Source: Sinorhizobium meliloti 4H41 (GTDB taxonomy: Bacteria > Pseudomonadota > Alphaproteobacteria > Rhizobiales > Rhizobiaceae). From it: DNA of 64,000 bases. Below are positions 24,792 through 35,096 of this stretch, piece by piece (positions within the stretch are counted from its first letter, which is position 1; every line of letters begins with the position of its first letter). The stretch covers positions 1 through 64,000 of the forward strand of contig NZ_AQWP01000009.1 of assembly GCF_000375585.1 (NCBI RefSeq), given 5' to 3'. A model generated the notes under the pieces. That model saw nothing but the letters and a program-made list of their open reading frames with translations, had not been told where the DNA came from and made no database searches. The translations under genes and the position numbers were made by a program.

Positions 24792-27700
24792 ATGCCGAAG
24801 CGCCAAGATATCAAATCGATCCTCATCATCGGCGCGGGGCCGATCGTCATCGGTCAGGCATGCGAATTCGACTACTCCGGCACCCAGGCGTGCAAGGCGT
24901 TGAAGGAGGAAGGCTACCGCGTCATCCTGGTCAACTCCAATCCGGCGACGATCATGACCGATCCGGGCCTGGCGGACGCGACCTATGTCGAGCCGATTAC
25001 GCCCGAGGTCGTCGCCAAGATCATCGCCAAGGAGCGCCCGGACGCCCTGCTGCCGACCATGGGCGGACAGACGGCGCTCAACACGGCCCTGTCGCTGCGC
25101 CGCATGGGCGTGCTCGACCGCTACAATGTCGAGATGATCGGTGCGAAGCCCGAGGCGATCGACAAGGCGGAAGACCGTGCCCTGTTCCGCGAGGCCATGG
25201 CGCATATCGGCCTGGAGACGCCCAAGTCGCGGCTGGCGAACGCCACGGACATCAAGGACCACGACCGCAAGTCACACGAGGCGGAGCGCTCGGCCCTCAA
25301 GGCGAAGCTTTCCGGTGACGAACTCGACAAGGCGCTGGACGAACTCGAAAACCAGTGGAACCTGGGCGAAGGCGATCGCAAGCAGCGCTATGTGAACCAT
25401 GCCATGGCGATCGCCGCACAGGCGCTCGACGATGTCGGCCTCCCCGCGATCATCCGGCCGTCCTTCACGCTCGGCGGCACCGGCGGCGGCATCGCCTATA
25501 ACCGTTCGGAGTTCTTCGAGATCGTGGGCAGCGGTCTCGACGCGTCGCCGACGACGGAAGTCCTGATCGAGGAATCGGTCCTCGGCTGGAAGGAATATGA
25601 AATGGAGGTCGTCCGCGACAAGGCGGACAACTGCATCATCATCTGCTCGATCGAGAACATCGATCCGATGGGGGTCCACACGGGCGATTCGATCACCGTT
25701 GCGCCGGCGCTGACCTTGACCGACAAGGAATATCAGATCATGCGCAACGCCTCGATCGCGGTGCTGCGCGAGATCGGCGTCGAAACGGGGGGCTCGAACG
25801 TGCAGTTCGCCGTCAACCCTGAAAATGGCCGCCTCGTCGTCATCGAGATGAACCCGCGGGTCTCGCGCTCCTCCGCACTCGCATCGAAGGCCACCGGCTT
25901 CCCGATCGCCAAGATCGCCGCCAAGCTCGCCGTCGGCTATACGCTCGACGAGCTCGAGAACGACATCACCGGCGGCGCGACGCCCGCATCCTTCGAACCG
26001 TCGATCGACTACGTCGTCACCAAGATCCCCCGCTTCGCCTTCGAGAAATTCCCGGGAGCCGAGCCGACGCTCACGACCGCAATGAAGTCGGTGGGCGAAG
26101 TCATGGCGATCGGCCGGACCTTCGCCGAATCGCTGCAGAAGGCGCTGCGCGGACTTGAGACCGGGCTGACCGGACTCGACGAGATCGAGGTTCCCGATTT
26201 CGACGACAACGGCGACGGCCGCAATGCCATCCGCGCTGCGCTCGGCACGCCGACGCCGGACCGCCTGCGCATGGTCGCCCAGGCGCTGCGTCTCGGCATG
26301 AGCGAAGCCGAAGTGCATGAAGCCTGCAAGATCGACCCCTGGTTCATTGCCCAGTTCAAGGCGATCGTAGACATGGAGGCGCGCATCCGCGAGCACGGCC
26401 TGCCCACCGACGCCGAGAACCTCCGCATGCTGAAAGCGATGGGCTTCTCCGACGCCCGGCTCGCGACGCTTACCGGCAAGCGTCCGAAAGAGGTGGCAGA
26501 GCTTCGCAACGCACTGAACGTGCGCCCCGTCTACAAGCGCATCGACACCTGCGCGGCCGAGTTCGCATCGCCGACCGCCTACATGTATTCGACCTACGAG
26601 ACGCCTTTCGTCGGTGCCGCCCGGTCGGAGGCGCAGGTTTCCGATCGGAAAAAGGTCGTCATCCTCGGCGGCGGACCCAACCGGATCGGCCAGGGCATCG
26701 AATTCGACTACTGCTGCTGCCATGCCGCCTTCGCACTGAAGGACGCCGGCTACGAAGCGATCATGATCAACTGCAATCCGGAGACGGTTTCGACAGATTA
26801 CGACACCTCCGACCGGCTCTATTTCGAGCCCCTGACGGCAGAGGACGTGATCGAGATCATGCGTGCCGAACAGGAAAACGGCACTTTGCACGGCGTCATC
26901 GTCCAGTTCGGCGGCCAGACTCCGCTGAAGCTTGCCGAAGCGCTAGAAAAGAACGGCATCCCGATCCTCGGCACCGCGCCGGACGCCATCGACCTCGCCG
27001 AGGACCGTGATCGCTTTCAGAAGCTCCTGATGAAGCTCGACCTCAACCAGCCGAATAACGGCATTGCCTACTCCGTCGAGCAGGCCCGCCTCGTCGCCGG
27101 CGAAATCGGCTTCCCGCTGGTCGTGCGCCCGTCCTATGTTCTCGGCGGTCGCGCCATGCAGATCATCCATTCGGAAAGCATGCTGCAGAGCTATCTGCTC
27201 GATACCGTTCCGGGGCTGGTTCCTGAAGATATCAAGCAGCGCTATCCGAACGACAAGACGGGCCAGATCAACACCCTGCTCGGCAAGAACCCGCTCCTCT
27301 TCGACAGCTACCTGACGAATGCGATCGAAGTGGACGTCGATTGCCTTTGCGACGGCAAGGATGTCTTCGTTTCGGGCATCATGGAGCATATCGAGGAAGC
27401 CGGCATCCACTCGGGCGACTCCGCCTGCTCGCTGCCGGTGCATTCGCTCGGCACGGAGATGGTCGACGAGCTGGAGCGTCAGACGGGGGCGCTCGCCAGG
27501 GCGCTGAATGTCGGCGGTCTGATGAACGTGCAGTTCGCCATCAAGGACGGCACCATCTATGTGCTCGAAGTGAACCCGCGCGCTTCACGCACCGTTCCTT
27601 TCGTCGCCAAGACGATCGGCGCGCCGATCGCCAAGATCGCCGCCCGCGTCATGGCCGGCGAAATGCTCGACGAGGCGATCGCCGCCTATGGCAAGAAGCC

Positions 27701-28283
27701 GGATCCGCGCAACCTGAAACATATCGCCGTCAAGGAGGCCGTCTTCCCCTTCGCCCGCTTCCCGGGCGTCGATACGCTGCTTGGCCCGGAAATGCGTTCG
27801 ACCGGCGAGGTCATCGGCCTCGACACCGATTATGCCCTGGCCTTTGCCAAGTCGCAGCTCGGTGCCGGCGTCGACCTGCCGCGCGACGGAACGGTTTTCG
27901 TCTCGGTTCGCGACGAGGACAAGAAACGGGTGCTGCCCGCGATCCGCATTCTCGCCGATATCGGCTTCAAGGTCATGGCGACCGGCGGCACGGCGCGCTT
28001 CCTGGGCGAGCAGGGCATCGTGGCAACCAAGATCAACAAGGTCCTGGAAGGACGGCCCCATGTCGAGGACGCCATCCGCAACCGGCAGGTCCAGCTCGTG
28101 ATCAACACGACCGACGGCAACAAGGCGATCTCCGACTCGAAATCGCTTCGCCGTGCGACGCTGATGCAGAAGGTGCCCTATTACACGACGATGGCCGGCG
28201 CCGAGGCCGCGGCACTCGCGATCAAGGCACTGAAGGCAGGCAACCTCGAAGTGCGTCCGCTGCAGAGCTACTTCGAAGCCTGA
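24792..28283 (+). CDS. carB: Carbamoyl-phosphate synthase large subunit
   Basis: 1163 residues, the normal length for alphaproteobacterial CarB. Two homologous ATP-grasp halves are visible: [20 protein letters not shown] at the start and [20 protein letters not shown] near residue 625, each with its own carbamate/carboxyphosphate site ([16 protein letters not shown] and [14 protein letters not shown]). A C-terminal MGS-like allosteric domain follows ([16 protein letters not shown]). With CarA it makes carbamoyl phosphate for arginine and pyrimidine synthesis. carA is not in this window. The start ATG lacks a strong Shine-Dalgarno sequence and sits just after a leader-like ORF. Confidence 0.98.
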   Translation: MPKRQDIKSILIIGAGPIVIGQACEFDYSGTQACKALKEEGYRVILVNSNPATIMTDPGLADATYVEPITPEVVAKIIAKERPDALLPTMGGQTALNTALSLRRMGVLDRYNVEMIGAKPEAIDKAEDRALFREAMAHIGLETPKSRLANATDIKDHDRKSHEAERSALKAKLSGDELDKALDELENQWNLGEGDRKQRYVNHAMAIAAQALDDVGLPAIIRPSFTLGGTGGGIAYNRSEFFEIVGSGLDASPTTEVLIEESVLGWKEYEMEVVRDKADNCIIICSIENIDPMGVHTGDSITVAPALTLTDKEYQIMRNASIAVLREIGVETGGSNVQFAVNPENGRLVVIEMNPRVSRSSALASKATGFPIAKIAAKLAVGYTLDELENDITGGATPASFEPSIDYVVTKIPRFAFEKFPGAEPTLTTAMKSVGEVMAIGRTFAESLQKALRGLETGLTGLDEIEVPDFDDNGDGRNAIRAALGTPTPDRLRMVAQALRLGMSEAEVHEACKIDPWFIAQFKAIVDMEARIREHGLPTDAENLRMLKAMGFSDARLATLTGKRPKEVAELRNALNVRPVYKRIDTCAAEFASPTAYMYSTYETPFVGAARSEAQVSDRKKVVILGGGPNRIGQGIEFDYCCCHAAFALKDAGYEAIMINCNPETVSTDYDTSDRLYFEPLTAEDVIEIMRAEQENGTLHGVIVQFGGQTPLKLAEALEKNGIPILGTAPDAIDLAEDRDRFQKLLMKLDLNQPNNGIAYSVEQARLVAGEIGFPLVVRPSYVLGGRAMQIIHSESMLQSYLLDTVPGLVPEDIKQRYPNDKTGQINTLLGKNPLLFDSYLTNAIEVDVDCLCDGKDVFVSGIMEHIEEAGIHSGDSACSLPVHSLGTEMVDELERQTGALARALNVGGLMNVQFAIKDGTIYVLEVNPRASRTVPFVAKTIGAPIAKIAARVMAGEMLDEAIAAYGKKPDPRNLKHIAVKEAVFPFARFPGVDTLLGPEMRSTGEVIGLDTDYALAFAKSQLGAGVDLPRDGTVFVSVRDEDKKRVLPAIRILADIGFKVMATGGTARFLGEQGIVATKINKVLEGRPHVEDAIRNRQVQLVINTTDGNKAISDSKSLRRATLMQKVPYYTTMAGAEAAALAIKALKAGNLEVRPLQSYFEA

Positions 28284-28304
28284 CCATTGCGGATTTACGC
28301 TTCT

Positions 28305-28339
28305 GAACGCAGCCTGAACGTCCGATTCAGGCTGCGTTC
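28305..28339 (+). terminator. Hairpin after carB
   Basis: Perfect 14-bp stem, GAACGCAGCCTGAA (28305-28318) and its complement (28326-28339), with a 7-base loop, 22 bases past the carB stop. No T-run follows, so termination may be partial. Confidence 0.6.
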
Positions 28340-28411
28340 CATTGCCGCATGGTTCCATGCCCCGACATGCGGAAACGGATCACCCGTGACGCGCATGGTT
28401 GGGGCAACGAC

Positions 28412-28711
28412 ATGCAGCTATATTTCTTCGATCTCCATTGGGATGACGATTGTTTCACCGATGACGAGGGCATCCTTCACTTCGATGAGGGATCGGCGCT
28501 CTATTACGCCCAGCGTATTGCCGACAGGATCGGCCGCGACGCGGATTATGGTTCCCTGAAAGTCGCGATACGCTCGCAGGCAGGCGCGCTCCTTGCAACG
28601 GTCACGCCTTCGCAGGGCCGCGCCGCCGAACAGGAAGCCCTGCTCGGCCGCCGCCCCGGCCTGTTCCCGCATCCGTTCAAAGCCGGCCTTGCGCCGGCCG
28701 CCGCTCGGTGA
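28412..28711 (+). CDS. DUF6894-like small protein
   Basis: 99 residues from ATG 28412; a longer start at 28349 would cover the post-carB gap and is less likely. The opening MQLYFFDLHWDDDCFTDDEG with an aromatic strand, an acidic loop and a conserved DxEG turn, then an alanine-rich helix and LLATVTP strand, matches the layout of the DUF6894 family common in Rhizobiales. Function unknown. The last 20 residues are Pro/Ala-rich. It ends 3 bases before the convergent MFS gene's stop. Confidence 0.65.
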   Translation: MQLYFFDLHWDDDCFTDDEGILHFDEGSALYYAQRIADRIGRDADYGSLKVAIRSQAGALLATVTPSQGRAAEQEALLGRRPGLFPHPFKAGLAPAAAR

Positions 28712-28714
28712 ACG

Positions 28715-30184
28715 CTACCGGATGGCTGCCCTGTCCTCGCATCGCGCCAGCCGCAGGGTCCTGATCCCGAAGAAGAGCGACGCGGCGGCGAGAACGCAGC
28801 CGAGCGCGAAAACGCCCAGCATTGCCGTCGAAATCACCCGAGCGCTGACACCTTCGGCGAATCCTCCGGCATTGGCGACCGCTCCGAAAACGGCCGCACC
28901 GATCGCGTAGCCGGCGGATTGCAGCGTCGGCAGCAGCGCCGAGGTCTTGTCGCGTTCCTCGATGGTTGAGACGTTCATCAGCAGCTGGCTCAGCGTTCCC
29001 CAGCAAAGGCCGAAACCGGCTCCGACCGCGCTCTGGCTGACGAAGACGAGGCCGTATTCGCCGGAGCCGACGGCGAGCGTCAATCCGCCGAGGCCGAGGC
29101 AGAGGAACAACGGCCCGGTCCAGACCAGCCGTACGCGCGTCTCGTGAGAGCGAAGGCTCGCGACGATGATTGCCGTCAGGCTCCAGGATATGGCCATCAG
29201 GGCGTTCGAGAAGCCGGCGGCGGTCGGGCCGAAACCCCAGAGATGTTGCAGGGTGTAGACGAGATAGACGGAGCCCGAGGCCTGTGCCAGAGGCATCAGC
29301 AACACGACCCAAAGCCCCGTTCCAAGCGGGCGGTCGAACGAAAACGCGCCGAAGGGGAGGATGGACTGCGGCGATCGGCGGTCGAAGCGAACGGTCGCGA
29401 CGAAGACCGCGAGTGCCGCCGCCAGCAGCGCCGACATCCTGTAGCCGTCGGCAGCCGTATTCGAGAGCGAGATCAGCATTATGCCGAAGCCGAACGCCAC
29501 AAGGCGCAGCAAGGGAACCGGTCCGGCCGCCCTTGGACCTTGTTTTGGCTGACGAAGGATTGCGACGACGAGCGCTATGAAGATTGCGGCTGCCGGTATG
29601 TTGACGAAGAAGGCGGCGCGCCAGGACCAATATTCCGTGAGCAGGCCGGATATCAGCGGCCCGCCGAAGGCGGCGGCAGCCCATACGATCGCTTCTGCGC
29701 CGAAGATCTTGGGCACCAGCCGCTGTGGAAAGAGCTCCGGTATCAGCGCGTAGCACAGGGCGGCAATGATACCCTCCCCAAGGCCCTGGAGCACCCTCCC
29801 GGCCAGAACCTGCGGCATGCTGCTCGCCATCGTCGCGATGGCCGTGCCCGTCGCGAAGACGAGCGCGGCAACGATCAGCGTGTTGCGCGCACCGAACCGG
29901 ACCTTCAGGCTTGCCGCCAAGGCGCCACCGACGATGGCGAAAACGAGGTAAAGCGTGAAGGCCCAGGACAACAGGGCGGCTCCGCCAAATTCCGCGACGG
30001 CTGTCGGCAACGCCGTCGAGACGAAGAACTCGTTGAAGGCAAAAAGCGCGACGCCAAGGCACAGCGTCACGGTTGCGGCGAGGTGGCGCGGCCGAAGGAG
30101 CTCGCTCCAGCTCCCCTCCTCCACGTCGATCTCCGTCTGCGGCGCCGGATCGGCCACTTGTGATTCCTCTTCGACTAAACTCAT
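28715..30184 (-). CDS. MFS transporter, 14-span type
   Basis: 489 residues with a hydrophilic 37-residue N-terminal tail and about 14 membrane spans. Motif-A-like GALAASLKVRFGARNTLIV follows span 2, and motif C-like VLQGLGEGIIAALCYALIPELFP and GGPLISGLLTEYWSWRAAFFVNIP are typical of the DHA2 drug:H+ antiporter group. A second half-signature, GFGLCWGTLSQLLMNVS, lies in the C-terminal half. Exported compound unknown. It is divergent from greA and convergent with the small protein after carB; it interrupts the carB-greA neighbourhood on the opposite strand. Confidence 0.9.
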   Translation of the reverse strand: MSLVEEESQVADPAPQTEIDVEEGSWSELLRPRHLAATVTLCLGVALFAFNEFFVSTALPTAVAEFGGAALLSWAFTLYLVFAIVGGALAASLKVRFGARNTLIVAALVFATGTAIATMASSMPQVLAGRVLQGLGEGIIAALCYALIPELFPQRLVPKIFGAEAIVWAAAAFGGPLISGLLTEYWSWRAAFFVNIPAAAIFIALVVAILRQPKQGPRAAGPVPLLRLVAFGFGIMLISLSNTAADGYRMSALLAAALAVFVATVRFDRRSPQSILPFGAFSFDRPLGTGLWVVLLMPLAQASGSVYLVYTLQHLWGFGPTAAGFSNALMAISWSLTAIIVASLRSHETRVRLVWTGPLFLCLGLGGLTLAVGSGEYGLVFVSQSAVGAGFGLCWGTLSQLLMNVSTIEERDKTSALLPTLQSAGYAIGAAVFGAVANAGGFAEGVSARVISTAMLGVFALGCVLAAASLFFGIRTLRLARCEDRAAIR

Positions 30185-30430
30185 GATTCGGCTCCGTGTG
30201 GTTGGTATGGAGCCGGCACTGATACGACCTCAATCGCGGTTGAGGTAAAGAGGCTTGACTGCAGAATCTCACCTTTACCCCAACCCGCCGGAAGCCGCGG
30301 ATCGATATGACGTGCGGCGCGAGGATCGCGAAAAATCTGGCTTTCGGACTTCGGATTCTGTTATAAGATCGGTTCGGTTTGTTCGGACGGTTCCGGTGCT
30401 TGCGCTCCGGAGGCCGTTTTCTTTTGCGCT

Positions 30431-30452
30431 GGCGCCGCCGAAAGGCGGCGCC
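30431..30452 (+). promoter_or_regulatory. Strong GAAA-tetraloop hairpin in the greA leader
   Basis: GGCGCCGCC (30431-30439) and GGCGGCGCC (30444-30452) pair perfectly around a GAAA loop, 24 bases before the greA ATG at 30477. There is no long T-run after it. It lies in the untranslated leader and could modulate elongation or mRNA stability. Confidence 0.65.
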
Positions 30453-30476
30453 GCGTGTTTGATGAAGGATGATGAA

Positions 30477-30953
30477 ATGGTCGACAAGGTGCCCATGACA
30501 CAGGGTGGATTCGTCAATCTGCAGGAGGAGCTGCGCTGGCGCCAGCAGGAAGAACGGCCGCGCATCATCGAAGCGATCGCCGAGGCCCGCGCCCATGGCG
30601 ACTTGTCGGAAAACGCCGAATATCATGCGGCAAAGGAAGCCCAGAGCCATAACGAGGGAAGAATTTCCGAACTCGAAGACCTGATCGCGCGCGCCGAAGT
30701 CATCGATCTTTCGAAAATGTCCGGATCGAAGATCAAGTTCGGCGCCAGGGTGAAGCTCGTCGACGAGGATACGGAAGAAGAAAAGACCTATCAGATCGTC
30801 GGCGATCAGGAGGCCGACGTCAAACAGGGACGCATTTCCATCTCCTCTCCGATCGCCCGCGCGCTGATCGGCAAGGAAGTCGGCGACTCGATCGAAGTCA
30901 ATGCGCCCGGCGGGTCCAAGGCATATGAGATTCTCGCCGTTCAATGGGGCTGA
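30477..30953 (+). CDS. greA: Transcription elongation factor GreA
   Basis: 158 residues from ATG 30477, the usual length; an in-frame ATG at 30462 would add five residues. The N-terminal coiled coil carries the acidic tip [20 protein letters not shown] with the Asp/Glu pair that supports transcript cleavage in the RNA polymerase secondary channel. The C-terminal FKBP-like domain ends [22 protein letters not shown]. GreA rescues backtracked polymerase. Located between carB and lpsB as in S. meliloti, with a stable hairpin in its leader. Confidence 0.98.
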   Translation: MVDKVPMTQGGFVNLQEELRWRQQEERPRIIEAIAEARAHGDLSENAEYHAAKEAQSHNEGRISELEDLIARAEVIDLSKMSGSKIKFGARVKLVDEDTEEEKTYQIVGDQEADVKQGRISISSPIARALIGKEVGDSIEVNAPGGSKAYEILAVQWG

Positions 30954-31032
30954 CCTGCCTTTAGGGGCGCGCCGGCCCGTGCCGCCCCTCCTCCCTTGAA
31001 TTGATTGTCGCAGGCGCAAGGAGAGCGCACAG

Positions 31033-32088
31033 GTGGTCGATATCCGCGACGTCGAAGTGATCGCGCCCAATTTCAAGCAGCGCCTGTCCGGCGTTACCTC
31101 GACAATCATTCAGCTGGTGCCTGTGCAGCGTGCCCTTGGACAGAAGATCGCGGTTCTCGGGCCGGGCCTGCCCAAGAGCCTTCCTTCGGTCCGCTTTCGC
31201 GATCTCATTCATCTCTGGAAGAGGCCCGAAGGCCGGCCCTGCCGCGTTTGGCACGCGCGTCGAAACGTCGAAATGCTTCCGGCCATCCTTCTGCGCGACC
31301 TGCTGCGCATGAAGATCCGGATCGTCTTTACCTCCGCTTCGCAACGCCGGCATACCGGCTGGAGCAAGTTCCTCATCCGCCGGATGGACGCGGTTATCGC
31401 CACCAGCGGCAGGACGGCCGCCTATCTCGATGTACCGAACACCGTCATCCTGCACGGGATCGACACCAAGCGCTTTCAGCCACCCTTCGACAAGACGGAG
31501 GCGAAGAAGGCACTCGGCCTCGATCCCGCGAAGAAATTCGTAGGATGCTTCGGGCGCGTACGACATCAGAAGGGGACCGACCTCTTCGTCGACAGCATGA
31601 TCGCCCTCCTGCCCTGCCGGCCGGGCTGGGGCGCTATCGTTGCCGGGCGGGCCACCGGCCCTCACCTCGCCTTCGAGTCGGAACTGAAGGAACGCGTCGC
31701 CAAGGCCGGTCTCGCCGACCGGATCCTGTTCGTAGGCGAACACACGAATATTCCCGACTGGTACCGCGCCCTCGATCTCTTCATCGCCCCGCAACGCTGG
31801 GAAGGCTTCGGCCTGACGCCGCTCGAAGCAATGGCGACCGGGGTCCCCGTCGTAGCAACCGATGTCGGCGCGTTTTCGGAACTGGTAACCAGCGGTTCCG
31901 AAGAGACCGGCCTCATCATCGCGGCCGACGATCTCAAGGCGATGGTCGATGCGGCAGCCGCCTTCATGGACGACCTGCCGCGGCTTGCCGCCGCCGGCGC
32001 CAACGGCCTGGCACGGACCGCCGAAAACTTCGCCATCGAGCAGGAAGCGCGCGCGATCGGAGCGGTTTACGAAAGCCTGATGCGCTGA
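31033..32088 (+). CDS. lpsB: LPS core glycosyltransferase LpsB
   Basis: 351 residues, the length of S. meliloti LpsB, a GT4-type mannosyltransferase acting on the LPS core. GT-B fold signs: VIATSGRTAAYLDVPNTVILHGID at the domain boundary, GCFGRVRHQKGTDLFVDSM starting the C-terminal lobe, and the nucleotide-sugar motif PQRWEGFGLTPLEAMATGVPVVAT with the EX7E glutamates. In S. meliloti, lpsB mutants have altered LPS, are sensitive to host defence peptides and are impaired in symbiosis with alfalfa. It follows greA and is convergent with lpsE. Confidence 0.95.
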   Translation: MVDIRDVEVIAPNFKQRLSGVTSTIIQLVPVQRALGQKIAVLGPGLPKSLPSVRFRDLIHLWKRPEGRPCRVWHARRNVEMLPAILLRDLLRMKIRIVFTSASQRRHTGWSKFLIRRMDAVIATSGRTAAYLDVPNTVILHGIDTKRFQPPFDKTEAKKALGLDPAKKFVGCFGRVRHQKGTDLFVDSMIALLPCRPGWGAIVAGRATGPHLAFESELKERVAKAGLADRILFVGEHTNIPDWYRALDLFIAPQRWEGFGLTPLEAMATGVPVVATDVGAFSELVTSGSEETGLIIAADDLKAMVDAAAAFMDDLPRLAAAGANGLARTAENFAIEQEARAIGAVYESLMR

Positions 32089-32093
32089 TCTGG

Positions 32094-33116
32094 CTACGGC
32101 TTCGAGGCAAACAGCTGCAGATAGGCGTCAGTGATCGCTTCCCTTGAGAACTGACCGACAAGCGTCTCGTGTCCGCGCTCGGCCAAGCGCGTGCTCAGGG
32201 AATTGTCGGCCACGATCTGCTCGATGGCGCGGGCGAAACCTTCGGCATCGCCGATATCGACCATCAGGCCGTTTTCGCCGTCGCGCATGAACCATTGCGG
32301 CCCCTCGGAATGGGTCGATACGACTGGCGTTCCCTGGGCCCATGACTCGAGAATGACGTTGCCGAGCGGCTCGTGGCTGGACGACATCACGAAGACATCG
32401 GCCGCAGCCAGGAAGGGCCTCGTGTCTTCCTGCCAGCCGGCAAAGCGAACGCGGCTGGAAACGCCTAGGTCCGTCGCGAGCTTGTGCAGATTGTCACGCT
32501 CCTCTCCATCGCCAAGCAGCCAGAGATAGATCCCCGGCAGTCTGGCGACCGCTTCGATCAGCGTATGAAATCCTTTCCGCTCGACGAAGCGGCCCATGGA
32601 CATCACGACGGGCGCATCGGCTGGCGTATCGAGCATTGCCCGGTCTATCGCCTCGACGCGCCCGGTGCCGGTGAAATTGGAGATGACCCTTATCTCCCGT
32701 TTCCAGCCGAGACCTCGAACGCGCTCGGCAATTCCCGGCGTGTTGCACACGATGCAGTCGGTGTTTCTGAAATAGCTCAACCGTGTCGGATAATCGCCGA
32801 GGCGCGAGATCTTGAGTGCGCCTTTGTAGTTCGGCATCAACTCGCTTGCCCGGGGCGCCCAAGCCATCAGGACATCGGGCTTCTCGCGCCGCGCCATGTG
32901 CTTCACCTTCAGCGGCAGCAGGATCCGATCGAGCGAGAGGTTGCGAAAATGGCTTTCCCGGATCGTCGCGGCGCCTTCGATGTCTCGCCGCCAGCCGCGT
33001 CCGGGGCGGATGATCGCCGACTGCTCGACGCCGCGTTCCGCAAGCGCATTGACCAGGTGTACGAAGAAACGCTCGGCGCCGCCGTCCTTGCCGAAATGAA
33101 AGTGAGTGACTTTCAT
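32094..33116 (-). CDS. lpsE: LPS core glycosyltransferase LpsE
   Basis: 340 residues, GT4 family. The N-terminal lobe begins MKVTHFHFGKDGGAERFFV. The C-terminal lobe has VVMSMGRFVERKGFHTLIEA and the nucleotide-sugar stretch VMSSSHEPLGNVILESWAQGTPVVST with the paired glutamates. Its start codon overlaps the lpsD stop (ATGA), so the two are translationally coupled. LpsE is strongly similar to LpsD over its whole length. Assignment as lpsE rests on gene order next to lpsB; the exact sugar added is not read from sequence. Confidence 0.92.
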   Translation of the reverse strand: MKVTHFHFGKDGGAERFFVHLVNALAERGVEQSAIIRPGRGWRRDIEGAATIRESHFRNLSLDRILLPLKVKHMARREKPDVLMAWAPRASELMPNYKGALKISRLGDYPTRLSYFRNTDCIVCNTPGIAERVRGLGWKREIRVISNFTGTGRVEAIDRAMLDTPADAPVVMSMGRFVERKGFHTLIEAVARLPGIYLWLLGDGEERDNLHKLATDLGVSSRVRFAGWQEDTRPFLAAADVFVMSSSHEPLGNVILESWAQGTPVVSTHSEGPQWFMRDGENGLMVDIGDAEGFARAIEQIVADNSLSTRLAERGHETLVGQFSREAITDAYLQLFASKP

Positions 33117-34144
33117 CGCTTTGCGACACCTCTGTCGAAAAGGTCGAGATAAGCGTCGGTGATCGCTTTTTCGGAGAAGCGCGTGCGCAAGGTTTCGCGG
33201 CCGCCGGCGCTCAGCCTCTCGCGAAGTGCCGGATCGTCGCGTAGCCGGCGAATGGCCTCCGCAAGACCCACGTCATCGCCGCGATCGACCATGAGAGCAT
33301 CGCTCTCATGCGTCATCACCCAGGATGGCCCCTCAGCGCGAGAGGCTATCGTGGGCTTTCCGGCGCCCCAGCCTTCAAAGCAGACATTGCCGAGAGGCTC
33401 GTGCGACGAATTGATGACGAAGGCGTCGCCGGCGGAGAGAAAACCATAGGCGTTGGTCTGCCATCCGGTGAAGCGGACGCGATCGCGAAGCCCGAGTTCG
33501 TCGGTCAGCTGCTCGAGCTGCTCTCGTTCCGGACCATCGCCGACCAGCCAGAGATAGGTGTTGTCCACCTCCTTCACGGCGCGGATGAGCCCTGCGAAAC
33601 CCTTGCGTTTGACGAAGCGGCCCATGCCGACCACAACGAAGGCATCCGCCGGTGTCTGCAGGTCGGCCCGCGCTACGGGCGGTGCAGGCTTTGCGCGGGT
33701 GAAGTTCGCGATCACCTCGATGTCGCGCTTCCAGCCAAGTTCGCGAACCTTGGCGGCCATATCCGGTGTGATGCAGACGAGTGTCTCGACATTGGTATAG
33801 TAGCCGAGATGTTCGGGATAATCCCCCAGCCGGGAAATGCGAAATGCCTTGGCATGAGCCGGCATGAAGCGGCTCGCCCGCAACTGCCAGGCCATTATGA
33901 CGTCCGGCTCGAACTCGCGAAGGACCCGGTTCATCCGCCATTTCAGGAGGAAGCGAGAAAGCGAAATGCGCCGAAAAACCCCTTCATAGATCGTAGCACT
34001 GTTCTCCAGGTCCTTACGCCAGCTGCGGCCCGGGCGGATCAGTGCCCGTTGTTCGACGCCCCTCTCATGCAGCGCATTGACGAGATTGACGAAGAACCGC
34101 TCCGCACCGCCCTCCGTGCCGAAGTGAATATGCATGACCTTCAT
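33113..34144 (-). CDS. lpsD: LPS core glycosyltransferase LpsD
   Basis: 343 residues, GT4 family, parallel to LpsE: MKVMHIHFGTEGGAERFFV at the start, VVVGMGRFVKRKGFAGLIRA, and VINSSHEPLGNVCFEGWGAGKPTIAS in the nucleotide-sugar lobe. No signal peptide or membrane span, so it is a cytoplasmic enzyme working at the inner leaflet. It sits 18 bases after lpsC and overlaps lpsE by four bases. The matching openings, ISRLGDYP segment and MGRFV segment show that lpsD and lpsE arose by tandem duplication. Confidence 0.92.
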   Translation of the reverse strand: MKVMHIHFGTEGGAERFFVNLVNALHERGVEQRALIRPGRSWRKDLENSATIYEGVFRRISLSRFLLKWRMNRVLREFEPDVIMAWQLRASRFMPAHAKAFRISRLGDYPEHLGYYTNVETLVCITPDMAAKVRELGWKRDIEVIANFTRAKPAPPVARADLQTPADAFVVVGMGRFVKRKGFAGLIRAVKEVDNTYLWLVGDGPEREQLEQLTDELGLRDRVRFTGWQTNAYGFLSAGDAFVINSSHEPLGNVCFEGWGAGKPTIASRAEGPSWVMTHESDALMVDRGDDVGLAEAIRRLRDDPALRERLSAGGRETLRTRFSEKAITDAYLDLFDRGVAKR

Positions 34145-34162
34145 GCCGAACCCCCTGATCGA

Positions 34163-35095
34163 TCAGTGCGAAAGCGCATCATCCACATTCGGGCGCACCT
34201 TCAGAGCGTGCCGCTGGTAGATCTTCGCCGCCGTCAGGAAGGCATAGACCGCCCCGGTCATGGCCTCGATGAAGCCCGACAGGCCGCAGCGCCAGAGACC
34301 GTTGCGGAAATAGAGCCTGAGAAAATAGATCGGCGGGGTGAAGATGAGCTTGTAGAAGCGCGGCCGTTTTCCGGATTCGACCTGCTGGTCCGCTTTCAGC
34401 GTCGAGTAATTGTTTTCCTTCAGGATCTGCTCGTCCATGACCAGCGGGCGGAAATGAAGGAGACTGCCGGTCCGGGCATTGTCGACGTTTCCCTCGGGAA
34501 CGATGCCTTCATGGACTTTCTGGCTAAGGTCGTAACGTCCCTTGCCGCGCCGGATCAGCCGCAAGTTCCGCCGCTCGCGGACGTTTTCGGGGGTGTAGCC
34601 ATAGCCGATCAGATAGGGACGGCGCGCCACGCGCCAGCCGACGATTTCGGCCGATGCTGCGAGCAGCTCAGGCAGCAATTCCCGCAGCGCCTTGTCCAAT
34701 CTTTCGTCCGCATCGATGTTGAAGCACCAGGGCTGGCTGCATTGCTCGAGCGCGAACTGCTTCTGCCCGGCATAGCCGCGCCACGGCTCGTACATGAAAC
34801 GAATGGGCCATCCCGCGTCGATATAGGATTGAACCAAAGCGGCGGTGCCGTCCGTCGATCCGGAATCGACGATCACGATTTCCGCGCACCGCTCGAGGCT
34901 CTCGATGCATTTGCCGAGATAGGCCTCCTCATTCAAGCAGATGATGAAGGCTGAAAGCGGAAGCTTGGGGGTCGTATGGCCGTCCCGCGTCGCCGGAATC
35001 GGCAGGGTTCCCTCGCTCTCGTCCTGGTAATTGCTCAATTCATTCGGTCCGCGGGGCGTTTGGTTGCGATGCTCGGCGGCCGGGCCGACCTGCAC
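34163..35095 (-). CDS. lpsC: LPS core GT2-type glycosyltransferase LpsC
   Basis: 310 residues if begun at GTG 35095; a TTG before SNYQDESEG would give a shorter protein and is possible because the first 20 residues are unlike the family. The GT2 core runs LSAFIICLNEEAYLGKCIESL, IVDSGSTDGTAALVQSY and FNIDADERLDKAL (the DxD metal site), then YDLSQKVHEGIVPEG. The C-terminal part has two hydrophobic stretches near the membrane. It resembles LgtF/WaaE-like beta-glucosyltransferases. It starts one base after the lrp stop. Confidence 0.92.
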   Translation of the reverse strand: MQVGPAAEHRNQTPRGPNELSNYQDESEGTLPIPATRDGHTTPKLPLSAFIICLNEEAYLGKCIESLERCAEIVIVDSGSTDGTAALVQSYIDAGWPIRFMYEPWRGYAGQKQFALEQCSQPWCFNIDADERLDKALRELLPELLAASAEIVGWRVARRPYLIGYGYTPENVRERRNLRLIRRGKGRYDLSQKVHEGIVPEGNVDNARTGSLLHFRPLVMDEQILKENNYSTLKADQQVESGKRPRFYKLIFTPPIYFLRLYFRNGLWRCGLSGFIEAMTGAVYAFLTAAKIYQRHALKVRPNVDDALSH

Positions 35096-35096
35096 A

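Noticed and set aside
28677-31109. 810-residue open frame on the minus strand
   Set aside because: Runs opposite lpsB's start and greA and through a different frame of the MFS gene; no family features, repetitive Arg/Ala composition.
33308-34954. 548-residue plus-strand frame across lpsD/lpsC
   Set aside because: Shadow of two well-identified glycosyltransferases.
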